Assembly: GCA_029204045.2 (NCBI GenBank)
Contig: CM055063.1
Location: 44,497,345-44,561,344 of the forward strand
Source of the DNA: Tillandsia leiboldiana
Taxonomy: Eukaryota > Streptophyta > Magnoliopsida > Poales > Bromeliaceae
Direction: 5' to 3'
Length of the DNA: 64,000 nt
Part shown: in pieces, positions 34,117-44,924 of the stretch
Layout: every line of letters starts with the position of its first letter
How positions within the stretch are numbered: position 1 is the stretch's first letter
Position numbers and translations under genes: made by a program
The notes under the pieces: model-generated
Databases searched by the model: none
The model's input: the letters and a program-made list of their open reading frames with translations, nothing else
Told to the model about the DNA's origin: nothing

Positions 34117-35249
34117 TGTTAGGGCTAAAATGCGGCTTGCACGCAATCGGACCCTGGGTGACCCTCCAGATGTGTCGAAGTAGGCTACGTGCCAAAATCA
34201 AGCGATCGGACCGAGGAGGGATCCTCTCGGTCAGGTTCTCCTCTGGTAACTCTCACGACCGCGATGATTGGTAACAGCCGAAGCAGGTTTACAAAGGTAG
34301 AGAGGGATCACTGGTTTCGACTTAGAATAGCCGAACCGGATAGAGAGATAAATGTACGACTAAGGAGTCGATTGTAACTTTAAAGCACAGGAAAAGCAAA
34401 TAAAGACACGGCCGATGAGCCAGTTTACACTCTAAATGCACAAAATAAAGACACGACCAAATGAGTCGGTTTACACTTTATATTGATTTTGAGAATGGGA
34501 TACAAGGAAGAAGGTAGGGATAGAAGAATTATAATTAAGCATACTCCTTGGAAAGCAGTAAATGCAGATATGAAAAGTTAAGTTAGCCTACTCCTAGATA
34601 AATGAAGAAGCTGGGGTGGTACCGGGCTTACGAGGTTGCCGGACCCCTTTTTCTTCGATGGTTCGGGTATTTATACTCATCCCGAACAATGTTATTAGGC
34701 GCCGATTTGGATTATCGGCATGATTTAAGGAGAATCGGCGTGAAATCCTCAACGGCTTCCTTCTGAGTCGATAGGATAGAAGTCGTTTTCTGTCTAAATT
34801 CATACCCTCATCCGCTGCGCCAGAACGTAATTCTCGGCACTTTTCGGCGCTGGGCGTTGCTTGCCTTTTTGGGTTAATTGTGGACTTCGCGCTCGCATTC
34901 CTTTTTCAAAATCTTTCCTTTATTGGTTTGAATCCCTGCACACTGACTTCGATTCCCTCATCTTCTGTCGATTGACTGGGAAGGTCTAGTGGGTGCTGTT
35001 AACTGAAGACGGTCTTGAGTGATCCGTGACTCCTTTCGTCGATAGATTCTTCTATCGGCTGTTTCTTTTGTCGGCTAATACCCTCAGCCGATGGCGGGTG
35101 TCACGTGTTGTGCTTCTACGCGACTAAAACCGATCCAGATCAGGGCGCGGGCCCTTCTTCGGTTGACCTTTCTTTCATCGGCTGATGATTTAGCCGATAG
35201 TTTACGCCACGTGTCGCTTCCTTGTATGGCAAAAAATCTCGTCTAAACA
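34117..35249 (-). mobile_element. 5' LTR of element I (1,133 bp)
   Basis: Plus-strand ends are TGTTAGGGC and TCTAAACA, so the minus-strand LTR runs from TGTTTAGACGAG to GCCCTAACA. It holds many short inverted copies of ATCGGCTGA and TCAGCCGAT (about 35060-35200) and direct repeats with GACACGRCC...GAGYCRGTTTACAC (34410-34480). No coding sequence is seen. Confidence 0.75.
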
Positions 35250-35260
35250 ATATATACCTA

Positions 35261-35622
<362 letters not shown>

Positions 35623-35625
35623 GAC

Positions 35626-35825
35626 GGCTACTATGCTTGTAAAGGAGTTCACTATACCCACTACACCCCAGGAGTTCACTATCATATTAACTACACATCC
35701 TTTCATCCAAGGATTAAAACCCTATACGTACCAATGACTTGGTAGTTTTAAAAGCATAAGGGTAGATTTAACGGTAAAAAATTTAGCAGCAGCAAGTGTT
35801 TGGTGCTATCGATAGCATAGTAGCC
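35626..35825 (+). mobile_element. MITE unit 2
   Basis: It begins GGCTACTATGCTTGTAAAGG and ends GCTATCGATAGCATAGTAGCC. Its left half differs from units 1 and 3 and its right half matches them, so it is a diverged or recombinant copy. Confidence 0.65.
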
Positions 35826-35843
35826 GGACTCTATAGAGAACTA

Positions 35844-36060
35844 GGCTACTATACTATTAATAGCACCAAGTCATTGGTGCTATTAGGTTTTTAACTCTTG
35901 GATGAAGGGATGTGTGGTTAGGATGATAGTAGGCCCCTAGGGTTTAGTGGGTGGTTGGAAAAATAGTATAATCTAAGGGGTGGAAATGATCAAGGGGCAG
36001 ATCTAACAGTAAAAAATTTGGTAGCACCAAGTGCTTGGTGCTATTGATAGCATTGTAGCC
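35844..36060 (+). mobile_element. MITE unit 3, with start of a fourth
   Basis: It is the same orientation and ends as unit 1 (GGCTACTATACTATTAATAGC to GATAGCATTGTAGCC). Units 2 and 3 are joined by GGACTCTATAGAGAACTA. After unit 3, GGACTCTATATAGAACTA leads into GGCTACTAT, the start of another unit cut by B3 at 36088. Confidence 0.75.
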
Positions 36061-36087
36061 GGACTCTATATAGAACTAGGCTACTAT

Positions 36088-36861
36088 TGTGAGGACCCGA
36101 ATCCCCACGAAAGGATAACTGCTGGACTAGTGGCTTTTGGAGGCCTAGGCTATGTGTAGGAGGTGTTTGTGCACGAAGCGGACTCATGAAAAGGACTCCG
36201 CGCAAAAATGGATCAAGGTTGCCTTCGGATGCCTCCGTCAAATATTGGAATGACTTTCGGATAAAACGGAGGCCGTTTTTGGATTCAACACAGAAAAACG
36301 ATAGAAATCGACTATTTGGATGTATTTTTCTGAGTCCGGACGCCCGAGAACGGACACCCGAATGTTTTCAGTGTTTTCGGGTGCACGGGAGGAGTCGTGG
36401 ACCGCCGGGTGCCACGTGGCGGAGCAGGATTGGCCGGCGGAGAGCGCGCTGTCCACGGAGTCGCGCGGCCGGGTGCAGGGACCGGCGCGGGGACGCGTGG
36501 CGGCATGGGAGTGGCCGGCTCACGCGGCGCGGTCCACGCAGCGCTGCAGGATAGCATGGTCCATGGTAGGCGCGTGCACCGGGCGTAGCGAGCGGAGGCG
36601 ATGGATGCGTGGCGGCTGCGGATTGGGCCGGCCACTGTGCGGGTAGTGCGCGGAGTGGCGCGGGGCAGGTGGCCGTTCAGCGGGCAGGTGGGCAGCGCAT
36701 GGGCGCGCCACGCGTCGGTGCGTGGTTGGCCACCCACGCGGTGGGCGCGCGCGGCGCGGCGCAGCGTGGGTGGCCCATTTCGTTGTCTGCTGTGCGGGGT
36801 GATGTGGCGGACCGAGGGTGTTTCGGACGCTCCTCAATTGGGGGTTTGGGGGAGCCCTGTT
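36088..36861 (+). mobile_element. 5' part of gypsy LTR B3
   Basis: It starts TGTGAGGACCCGAATCCCC, the family start of B1. It contains the GGTGCCACGTGGC region and a GC-rich stretch with no believable gene despite open frames. Copia element F interrupts it at 36862; F's duplication would be CTGTT (36857-36861). Confidence 0.82.
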
Positions 36862-38081
36862 TGTTAAGGATTTTGTTTTGGCGTATAAGTTTTGAAGATC
36901 GAAGATGAAGAATTGTGGATCAACTACATCAATCTCAAGAAGAATGGATTTGGAATGATCAGGTACGTTTAACTAAATAATTTTGATGATCCGAATACAT
37001 TTGTATAGTTTAGAAACACTTGGATAAGTTTTCATTGCATAAAAAAAAAAAATTGGACAAGTTGAATGTTCAGGATCCGGATCAGACCATTCCAGTCCGG
37101 ACCCCAAACATAGTTTAGTTCATGCGGTTTTCTAGTCCCGACCACCCCTGTTTCAGTCCGGACCCCGGACCTTAAATTCTGCAAAATTGCATGAACAGTC
37201 CGAACTTCCACTGTTTCAGTCCGGACCCTGAACTGTGTTTTTTAGAAAATCTTCTGGAAAAAGACGACAGTCCGGATCAGCCAAATCCAGTCCGGACTGT
37301 CGTGTGGGAAAAATTCTGTTAAGTCAGTTTTTGATGCTTATCTATTACCAAAGGTTTCTAACCTATAAATAAACCTTAATTTCATCTTTTAGGGTAATCC
37401 AAAAAGAAAAATATCGAGATAATCGAAAGATTATAGAAAAATCCACAAATATAGTGAAGAAAGGAAAACACGATTAAATTCATGTTTCTTCATCTATATT
37501 GTTCAATTTGATTCTAGGGTTTCCAAACTCCTATTGTTCATAGAATCAAATTGACGAATACTTAGATCATCACCAAATAAAACAACGATTTTATCAAGAA
37601 TCGACGCGAGGATTCGCGTGGCCTTGTGGATTCAAGGTACTACCGCTCTCGTGGATTCGAAGCGAGGCACGTTCGTGTGATCGCGACGTGTCACGTCGGT
37701 GAGGACCGTGGATTCGGTTGGACGTCGTGGATTCGACGTTGGACTTTGTGGATTCGAAGTTGGACGCAAATCGTGGATTCGAGGAGCGTTCAGAGCGAGC
37801 GGAGAAAATCAACTAGGAGCATATGGAAAAGGTTGAGTCGTAGGGTTATGGTAAATCACTTTGTACGTGTTTAATCTTAGTGGATTTCGTCGTGTTATCG
37901 GTCCCGTGGTTTTTTACTCCTGTGATGGAGTTTTCCACGTAAATCTTGCGTACTTTATTTATTTTCCGCATTGGGTTATTTTTTACGCAATGATTTGGTG
38001 TGTTTATTGTTTTCACCTATTCACCCCCCCCCCTCTAGGTGGTTCTTCTCCTATTCAGATCCATATTATTCATAACCCACA
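36862..38081 (+). mobile_element. 5' LTR of Sirevirus-like copia element F (1,220 bp)
   Basis: It starts TGTTAAGGATTTTG and ends CATAACCCACA. U3 has a cluster of AGTCCGGACC and related palindromes (37072-37305); TATA (CTATAAATA) is at 37363-37371; the hairpin array is at 37602-37796. A run of C followed by TCTAGGTGG near the end is the typical TTCACCCCCC motif of this group. It is the same subfamily as the LTR of G. Confidence 0.92.
37602..37796 (+). repeat. Hairpin array with TGGATT loop (LTR F)
   Basis: Stems around (T/A)GGATT: ACGCG/CGCGT, CCTTG/CAAGG, CTCTCG/CGAAGCGAG (imperfect), ACCG/CGGT, ACGTCG/CGACGT, ACTTTG/CGAAGT (one G-U in RNA) and AATCG/CGAGG (weak). The stems mostly differ from those of E1 and the solo LTR, while loop and layout are kept. 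It begins about 230 bases after TATA and ends about 290 bases before the primer-binding site. Confidence 0.85.
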
Positions 38082-38083
38082 AG

Positions 38084-38098
38084 TGGTATCAGAGCGGG
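38084..38098 (+). promoter_or_regulatory. Primer-binding site of F
   Basis: TGGTATCAGAGCGGG follows two bases after the LTR. It is a perfect 12-base match to the initiator-Met tRNA type. Confidence 0.93.
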
Positions 38099-38114
38099 AA
38101 TAGGGTTGTAAACA

Positions 38115-38809
38115 ATGGTTGAAGGTGGAAACATCAATAGACCACTGTTCTTCGATGGAACAAATTATGCATATTGGAAAGTACGCATGAGAGCGTTTTT
38201 AATTTCCATCGATGAACGGGTTTGGCAATCAATTGAGTTTGGATGGACAAATCCTACTGAGATTATTGTCGATGTTGTCACCATCAAACCTAGGTCGAAA
38301 TGGACTAAGGAAGAAATTGATGCATCTTCTTACAACGGCAAAGAAATTAACGCCTTATTTAATGCTTTATTGCAAACCGAATTCTCTAGCGTCTCGGCAT
38401 GTGAGACTGCGAAAGAAATCTGTGAAACTCTACAATTTACACATGAGGGAACAAGTTTAGTGAAGATTCAAAAACTGCAAATGCTTACGAGCAAATTTGA
38501 CTCAATTCATATGGCAGAAAATGAATCGTTCACAGATTATTATACACGACTGCATGATATCGTGAATACATGTGCTAACTTGGGAGAGAAAATTCCAGAA
38601 TCAAAAGTTATAAGAAAGATTTTGAGAACTCTTCCGGAAAGATTTCGCCCTAAGGTTGCATCCATTGAAACAGTAAAACACCCGAACAAAATCAAGGTAG
38701 AAGAATTAGTTGGTGCACTTCAAACGTATGAAATAACTTTTCCTACTAACTATTCTTCTGGAAAGCCTTCCTCTTCTTCTAAGTCTTCAGGTTTTGCTTC
38801 GAAATTAAC
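38115..38809 (+). pseudogene. Copia gag, segment 1 of 3 (element F)
   Basis: The first about 231 codons of Gag. The start MVEGGNINRPLFFDGTNYA, 17 bases after the primer-binding site, is the only ATG that precedes the conserved FDGTNYAYWKVRMRAFL region. The UBN2-type Gag core is complete (KLQMLTSKFDSI, ENESFTDYYTRLHDIV, IRKILRTLPERFRPKV, KVEELVGALQTYE), followed by a serine-rich linker. No stop or frameshift is present up to 38809, where element H interrupts after the TTAAC duplication. Homology to Sirevirus/Maximus Gag is strong. The frame resumes at 48538. Confidence 0.93.
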
Positions 38810-41800
38810 TGTCACGCCCCGAGTGTAAACCAGAACTCGGGCTCGTTTACAGATCCGCCGTGCACACGGAATTTTCCGCATGCACGATGCACCGGTAACC
38901 TACTCAAATCAATCAGATACAATAATAGAGCAATAAAACAGAGCTGAACTGAAAATACTACATCTCAGACTGAACTGGAAGTAAAAATACAAAATGACTA
39001 TAAAACAAAGTACAAGTCTCTCTCCCAGCTCACCACAAATATACAACCAGCTGGCTAAAGCCAGACCCCAAAAAGTAAAAGTACAACCGTCTGAGATAGG
39101 ATACATAAAAGGTACAAGTCTAGCTAACTCACTGTCAGGCCCACTGTCTAGCTACTCAACCGTCCTCTCTCCTCGACCAGCCGCTGTATGTCCAGCAGCA
39201 CCCGCAGAAGGCTCTGCAAAACAAAGGAGAAGAAAAGAAAAAGAAGAATGGGGGTGAGAACTACTAGTGAACCAGTAGCCTCCCCTAGTGGGTAAAGCCT
39301 CACGCCCTGACGCACCCACTAGGTCTACCAGAGGCAAAAAGGGGAACAAGAGTGGTAAGTAATAAGACTACTGTAAAGGAAAAACTACCACTACTATGCC
39401 TCTAAAAATGCAGTCCTAGAATGGAACAACCGTATGCAACAGTAACCAACCGTCCCAGATGAACCCAATCTGTACCGCCCTCATCATCGGGCAAGTAAGC
39501 CGCGCCGATGTGATAGCAAAACTCCTGCTGCCGCCCTCATCATCGGGCAAATAAGCCGCGCCGATGTGATAGCAAAACTGTCAATAATTGTCTGGCCCCA
39601 GCCTCCGGAGGGGAACTCGAGGGGAGCGACCCACACGAGGAAAGCATCACCGGGCAATAACCGCGCCGGTGTGATAAGTATCAAAAGCAGGACTGGATCA
39701 CAACTATAAAACCCCAGTGGAACACAACCCTCCACTAAAAGAAAACTGATTCCCAATCTGTTGCAAAAGTAACCATCCAGTCAATCGCCCAATATGCGCG
39801 ATTGCCACAATACCCCAAAATCCACGACCAGATCTCAAACCGACCTCCGGTCAACCGCCCAATATCCGCGGTCGCCGGAATAACCCACAATCACAATCAT
39901 GTCCCACATCCGACATCCGGTCAACCGCCTACTATCCGCGGTTGCCACAAAACCCTCTAGTCCATAATCATGCCCTATCACCGATGTCCTATAACCGACT
40001 CCGGTCAACCGCCCAATATCCGCGGTCACCGCCAAAACCCATAATCCACAATCCAGGCCCCGGCTACACTATCCCTAACCCCTACTCAAACCCGAGCAAC
40101 AAATACCACCTGACTAACGAAAGGAGAAAGGAAACAAACATGGTTTCTCCTAAGTCAAGTTCCAGCATGAAAGTGTAGAGATAAAAGATGGCCTACCTAG
40201 ATGTCCATACAAGCATGTAATTGTCCTCATGCAAATAGAAAGAAGTATAACAACTAATAGTCCCACATGTGTATTAGGTAATAATTCCGCATAGATATAA
40301 CCATCATGCTAAAGTCATTAAATATTTACACATGTCTAAAATCCACTGACTACCCTCACATAAACCATCCGCCTATACATGTCCAAAGAGCCCCAAGTAG
40401 CACCTACCAACAAGATATTTCACATTGTTCAACATACCACTAGCTACCACATGCAAGATTATGTACTACTATTAAATCCATGCCAACATGTTTAAGTTCC
40501 AAATACAATCATGATTCCAACATAGCAGTTTTCTAAAAGAATTCCCGACATAATATGTCTCACATGATAGGCTCATAAGATTATCAATTATCGATCATAA
40601 TGTTCCAATAAAATCTCTACAATATTCCTAGTGGGTATGTCAGAAAAATGAGGGATATAGCAACCACCCACCTCGATCGCTAATTCCAAGTCCAAATTGT
40701 GCTCCCGCCCAAACAGCTAAACCGCCGCGATCACTATACAAGAATTACCCCAAAACATACAATTAAACTCAAAACATGTTGTCCCAATGCTAACAATCCA
40801 AAGACGCCCTATTTTAACCTGCGAGAAATGCTCGGTAAATTCCAAGAAAAATACTGTCACGATCTTCACGACGAAACGGTCGAAACGAGTACCTGCACGT
40901 TCAAATCCGAGTTTCCTACACTGAGAAACAAATTCGACAAGGGAACCACCCCGAAATAAACCGATCTAAAAAACTGTAGCACTACTTTCAGTAAACAGAG
41001 ATTTTTCACCTTCGAAAAATAATCAAAAAATTCCCAGAAAATTTGAGAGTGTTCCTTGCGCTGTGTAGATGAAAAACGCCTAATGGCACGCCTCGATCCG
41101 ACGCCTGTGCGCAAAGATATCGCCGAAATACCACAGTGCTGTCCAAAACTCCGCCCAAGAAAAAGGGTCAAATGAAAGCTAGGCGAACTCCAAGATAAAC
41201 TCGAAACGAGGGGAACTCAAATCACGAAGATCGTAGCCCTACCTGTCGAGAAGCCAACGGCGCAAGAATCGACAAAAATGGTGATCGGAGTAAGCCGGGG
41301 GAGTCCTCGCACCAAAATGCGACGAAGAAGATCACAAACGAACGAGCGTCGCGCCGCGCCGTAAAAATGAAAACCAGGGATGCGTGCCGTAGAAAAATTC
41401 GGCAATCTGTACATGGATCCAGCTCTGGGATAGGAGGAAATCTTGTGAAGGCCGCACTGTGAGAAAATGGGCAGGAAATGAGCCCTCTGCAGCTGTTCTC
41501 GACCTTTATATAGGCTGGGAAAAACAAATCACTTAATTCCCATTCTATCCCCAGATTCGGGCGCCCACACCGGATTCGGGCGCCCGAATCCGCTGCGGGC
41601 AGGCATCAGCCCGAACAGGCAACAGTATCCCGCACCATTCGTGAAGCGCCGCGTGGCCTCTCCCGGTCAACGCGGGTGGGTGGCGCCCGCGAATCAGCGC
41701 GCGCCACGTGGCCCGCACTAACTCCCGACCAACCCTGGCGCACCGCTTGGCGCCCCTGCCAGGCACGGTTCCCGAGGCGACCCCCCGCGCCTCGGTGAAC

Positions 41801-42468
41801 CCCGCCTTCCGGAGCCCGCCAACAGAAAGCCGCCACGTGTCCCGCCGGTCCATGCGCCACGCCTGCCTGCTCCGTGGTCCCAGTCCACTGCACCGACCAA
41901 TCCAATCACGCAACGTATCCTGCCCTCCGGTGCACGCCGGCCCGTGGACCGCGCGCCTGCCCGCGCGCCTGCCCGCGCCCGCGCGCTGCCCGCGCTGCTG
42001 CGCCGCCATGGTCCGCCGCTGCCCGCCGTGCTCCGCCGCCGCCGCCGCTGCGCGCCGGCCGCCGGAACAGTTCCCAAGCCTCGAAATCCGTGTTTTCGCA
42101 TTCGGGCTCCGAAAAATACCAATAAATAGTCCATTTTCATCGTTTTCGCGCGCTGAATCCAAATCCGCTGTCCGATTTGCCAAATTCTAACTCCAAAATT
42201 TGCCGAAGGCATCCGGAAAGATGTTCTTTTGTCCAAACTTCGCGTTGAGCCCAATTTTAATATCCGTTTCGCGCGAAACCACTTCTATACATCCGACGGG
42301 GTCCTCCGATCACTCACGTGATCATTTTAATCCCTGAGTCCAACACCTGTGTCCAATTTGTGCACAAACAGCTCCAATATTCAGTAAAGGCCTCCAAAGC
42401 TGCCAAACACACTGCAGAACCTCCATTGATCCAACAATAATCCTCTTGCGGAAATTCAGGTCCTCACA
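38810..42468 (-). mobile_element. 3' LTR of H (3,659 bp)
   Basis: Plus ends are TGTCACGCCCCGAGTG and TTCAGGTCCTCACA. On the minus strand it has ACGTG cores, GCGCCTGCCCGCGC repeats (about 41940-41990), a TTCGGGCGCCCGAA palindrome (41577-41590) and a TTATATAGGC core promoter near 41505-41515. The part at 39780-40030 holds four copies of CCGGTCAACCGCCCAATATCC-like sequence about 60-70 bp apart. No gene is seen. Confidence 0.93.
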
Positions 42469-42484
42469 TCCTCCCCTACTAAAA
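42469..42484 (-). promoter_or_regulatory. Polypurine tract of H
   Basis: The minus strand reads TTTTAGTAGGGGAGGA immediately before the LTR start TGTGAGG. Confidence 0.8.
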
Positions 42485-43260
42485 GAAAGTTTTGTCCTCG
42501 AAACTAGAGTCATTCCTCAACCCGGAACCTCAACCAAGTATAGGGGGTAAATATCCAATCATCCACCACTCAAGCCCCCAAGGCTGTCAAAGACCTCCTC
42601 CAGAGACGCGATGCGAACCTGGGGTCTCAGCTAGAACAACATAGAGGCGGGCACTCCAGAAAACCGCACCACCTCACCAAAGTACAGCTGGGCTAACCGC
42701 TCGTGTGACCAAGTAGCCTACATCGGCAAAAGCATCCGCTCCTCCCAGGGCCCCGATAATCCAACCACCAAGTCCAAAGGCATAAAAGCTCAACGCGGGT
42801 ACCTCCGCACTCTCGGGGTATCCCACAACCACGCTAGCCAAAAAGGCTGCGCACCCACGGCGGAACACCCGCCCCGCACGCAAAGTCGAAACCAAAGAGG
42901 CAAAGATAGCCCCCAAGTAATCCCAGCACACCATCTACTCCTGGCCTAGCCCCTCCTAAGAGGACCGTCCTCGCGGCACAATCAACCACCGCGAAAAGAA
43001 GAAAACCGAGCCAGCCAAACCGTCCTAAGTACCAAATCCAAGTCCCAAAACTAGGTTAAGACCATCAGGTCTACCGGTACTATCAAGGACTCAACTGCAC
43101 CGGGCAGGACCAACAACACTCCCCTACGTGCCGAGGATCGGGAATATGAACCTCCCGAACACCAGGTAACTGTCCTACCCCTAACCCATGCGAAGAAGTA
43201 CATGCACTCCTAACAAATGACTAGAATGCTCAAGTGCAATACAATGCAAAACTAATGCCG
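42485..43260 (-). other. Decayed remainder of H's internal region
   Basis: There is no long frame. A stretch near 43070-43180 resembles sequence around the B1 protease region (AACTGCACYGGRCA...), suggesting traces of deleted pol. Confidence 0.5.
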
Positions 43261-44635
43261 GTAAATAAAATAAAATAAAAAAAAAAAATAATACCTGTCA
43301 CCACAAGGTTGGCTGTTGTAAGGTCCTCCACCTGAGCGGCGTAGACCCGACCGCTCTGAGCCGGCGGCCGATGATCCGTAGGGTAAAAAGAAGGTGATCC
43401 GCTCGCTGGAGCAAAGAGCCGCTGAGCTGACAACTACTGCTGAGGCGGAAAAGGAGCCGATGCTGATGAAGGTGCCGCTGAAGTTGGAAAGGGGCACGAA
43501 GCTCAAATGTGGCCTGGCTGTCCACACTTGTAACAATGACCCCACCACTGATCACAGGTGTGCGACAAATGAGGTCCCCCGTAGAATATACATCTGTCTC
43601 TGTCGCGAAGCCGTGGCTGTCCCGGTTGATGCTAAGACTCCGGCGGCTGCTGCGATGGCCTCTGGGATCCACTAGGCTCTCGTTGCTCCGCACGCCCACG
43701 GCTAGATAACTGAGGCCGCGGCGATCTCCACGAACTAGCCTGTCCCTCGTCCTCGGGTACTGGTCGTTTCCTAACGGAACTCTGTGCGACCATCCCGCCT
43801 CGCCTCGCCACCACTGTGTCGCCTCTCTCCACCTATTCGGCATGCTCGACGGCCTCCTTAAGAGTCTAGAGTCGCTGTGCATGCACTAGGGTATAAATCT
43901 CGCTGCGGAGGCCTGCCTCGAATAACTCGACCTGATGTGGCCCTTCACGGGCGACATAGGGCACGCAGTTAAGCAACTGCATGAACTACTGATGTAATCC
44001 TGAACCGGCCGGTCGCCCTGCTGAAGGTTCTTCAAATCATCCTCCAGTTTCCTCTTCACGCTGGTCGGAAAATAGGTATCCAATACCATACGCCGAAACT
44101 CGGACCAGGGTAACTGTCGAGAAATCTGAAACTCCCGTGGCTCCACCCGACGCCACCAAGTATCTGCATCTCTATCTAGGCAGTGTACCGCCATATGAAC
44201 TCTGTACCTCGGGTCGATGAAGAAATCCCTGAAAATCATCTCCATTGCTGATAGCCATGTTCCAACCTCCCACGGCTGCATGTCCCGCCCCGAGAATCTA
44301 GGCGGTCCGTGCTGACAAAACTTAACAAGTTTGTTAGCAATATCCTGCTCCTCGGCCAGGGTCAAAGGCTGGGCCACTCCCCGAGCCCCGCTACTCGATG
44401 ATGGCGCCGTCAGCACAAGTGGTACCAAAGGTGGTGCCGCGGCCTCTAAAACTGTCGGAGGCGGCGCCTCTCTCTGCGCCAGTAGCTACTCAATCCGCTG
44501 CTCCTGCCGGCGGTTGCTCTCAACCAATTGGGCCACCAAGGCCCTCAACTCAGTAATCTCATAAGGTCCAGCCTGTCCTGGCTCAACAGGGGGTGTAGGG
44601 GCACCCCAGGTAGGAATCCGACGTCGGGGAGGCAT
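43261..44635 (-). pseudogene. Gypsy gag ending at a truncated protease start (element H)
   Basis: On the minus strand the start is at 44635-44633 (MPPRRRIPTWGAPTPP), followed by a helical TELRALVAQLVESNRRQEQRIE, then an in-frame TAG near 44486. The Gag core follows (KFCQHGPPRFSGRDMQPWEV, DADTWWRRVE, LPWSEFRRMVLDTYFPTSVKR, DDLKNLQQGDRPVQDY). A frameshift comes near 43985. The C-terminal part near 43830-43630 is open in another frame (ERGDTVVARRGGMVAQSS). A zinc knuckle near 43500 has CYKCGQPGH, with a stop codon inside the knuckle. A GRVYAAQVEDLTTANLVVTG segment typical of the Gag-protease junction follows, and then homology ends. Protease itself is missing. Confidence 0.87.
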
Positions 44636-44900
44636 CTGCCACAAGAAACCACAAGTCAGCCACACAACCACACACGACACAATCTAGCGAAAGTCAAGGA
44701 CATCCCCCTATTTCTGTTACTTTATGTTGTCTGCAGCCAACATAACTGTCCCACAGAAATAGGATATGTCGATCCCTCTTCACTCTCTAGAAGAGTCAAA
44801 AACTAAATCACCGACTTTCGCAAAATGTCACGTCCCTCACGCCCTATCATCCTAGGGCTAACCAAAAGCCTAGGATTTCCTAAGTCCCAACTGACCTATC

Positions 44901-44917
44901 CCTAAGCTCTGATACCA
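44901..44917 (-). promoter_or_regulatory. Primer-binding site of H
   Basis: The minus strand reads TGGTATCAGAGCTTAGG. It begins seven bases inside the 5' LTR and is the initiator-Met tRNA type. Confidence 0.88.
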
Positions 44918-44924
44918 ACTAATC

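Noticed and set aside
36186..36908. A plus-strand gene of 88-122 codons
   Set aside because: It sits in LTR B3, crosses into LTR F, and has no homology signal beyond LTR sequence.
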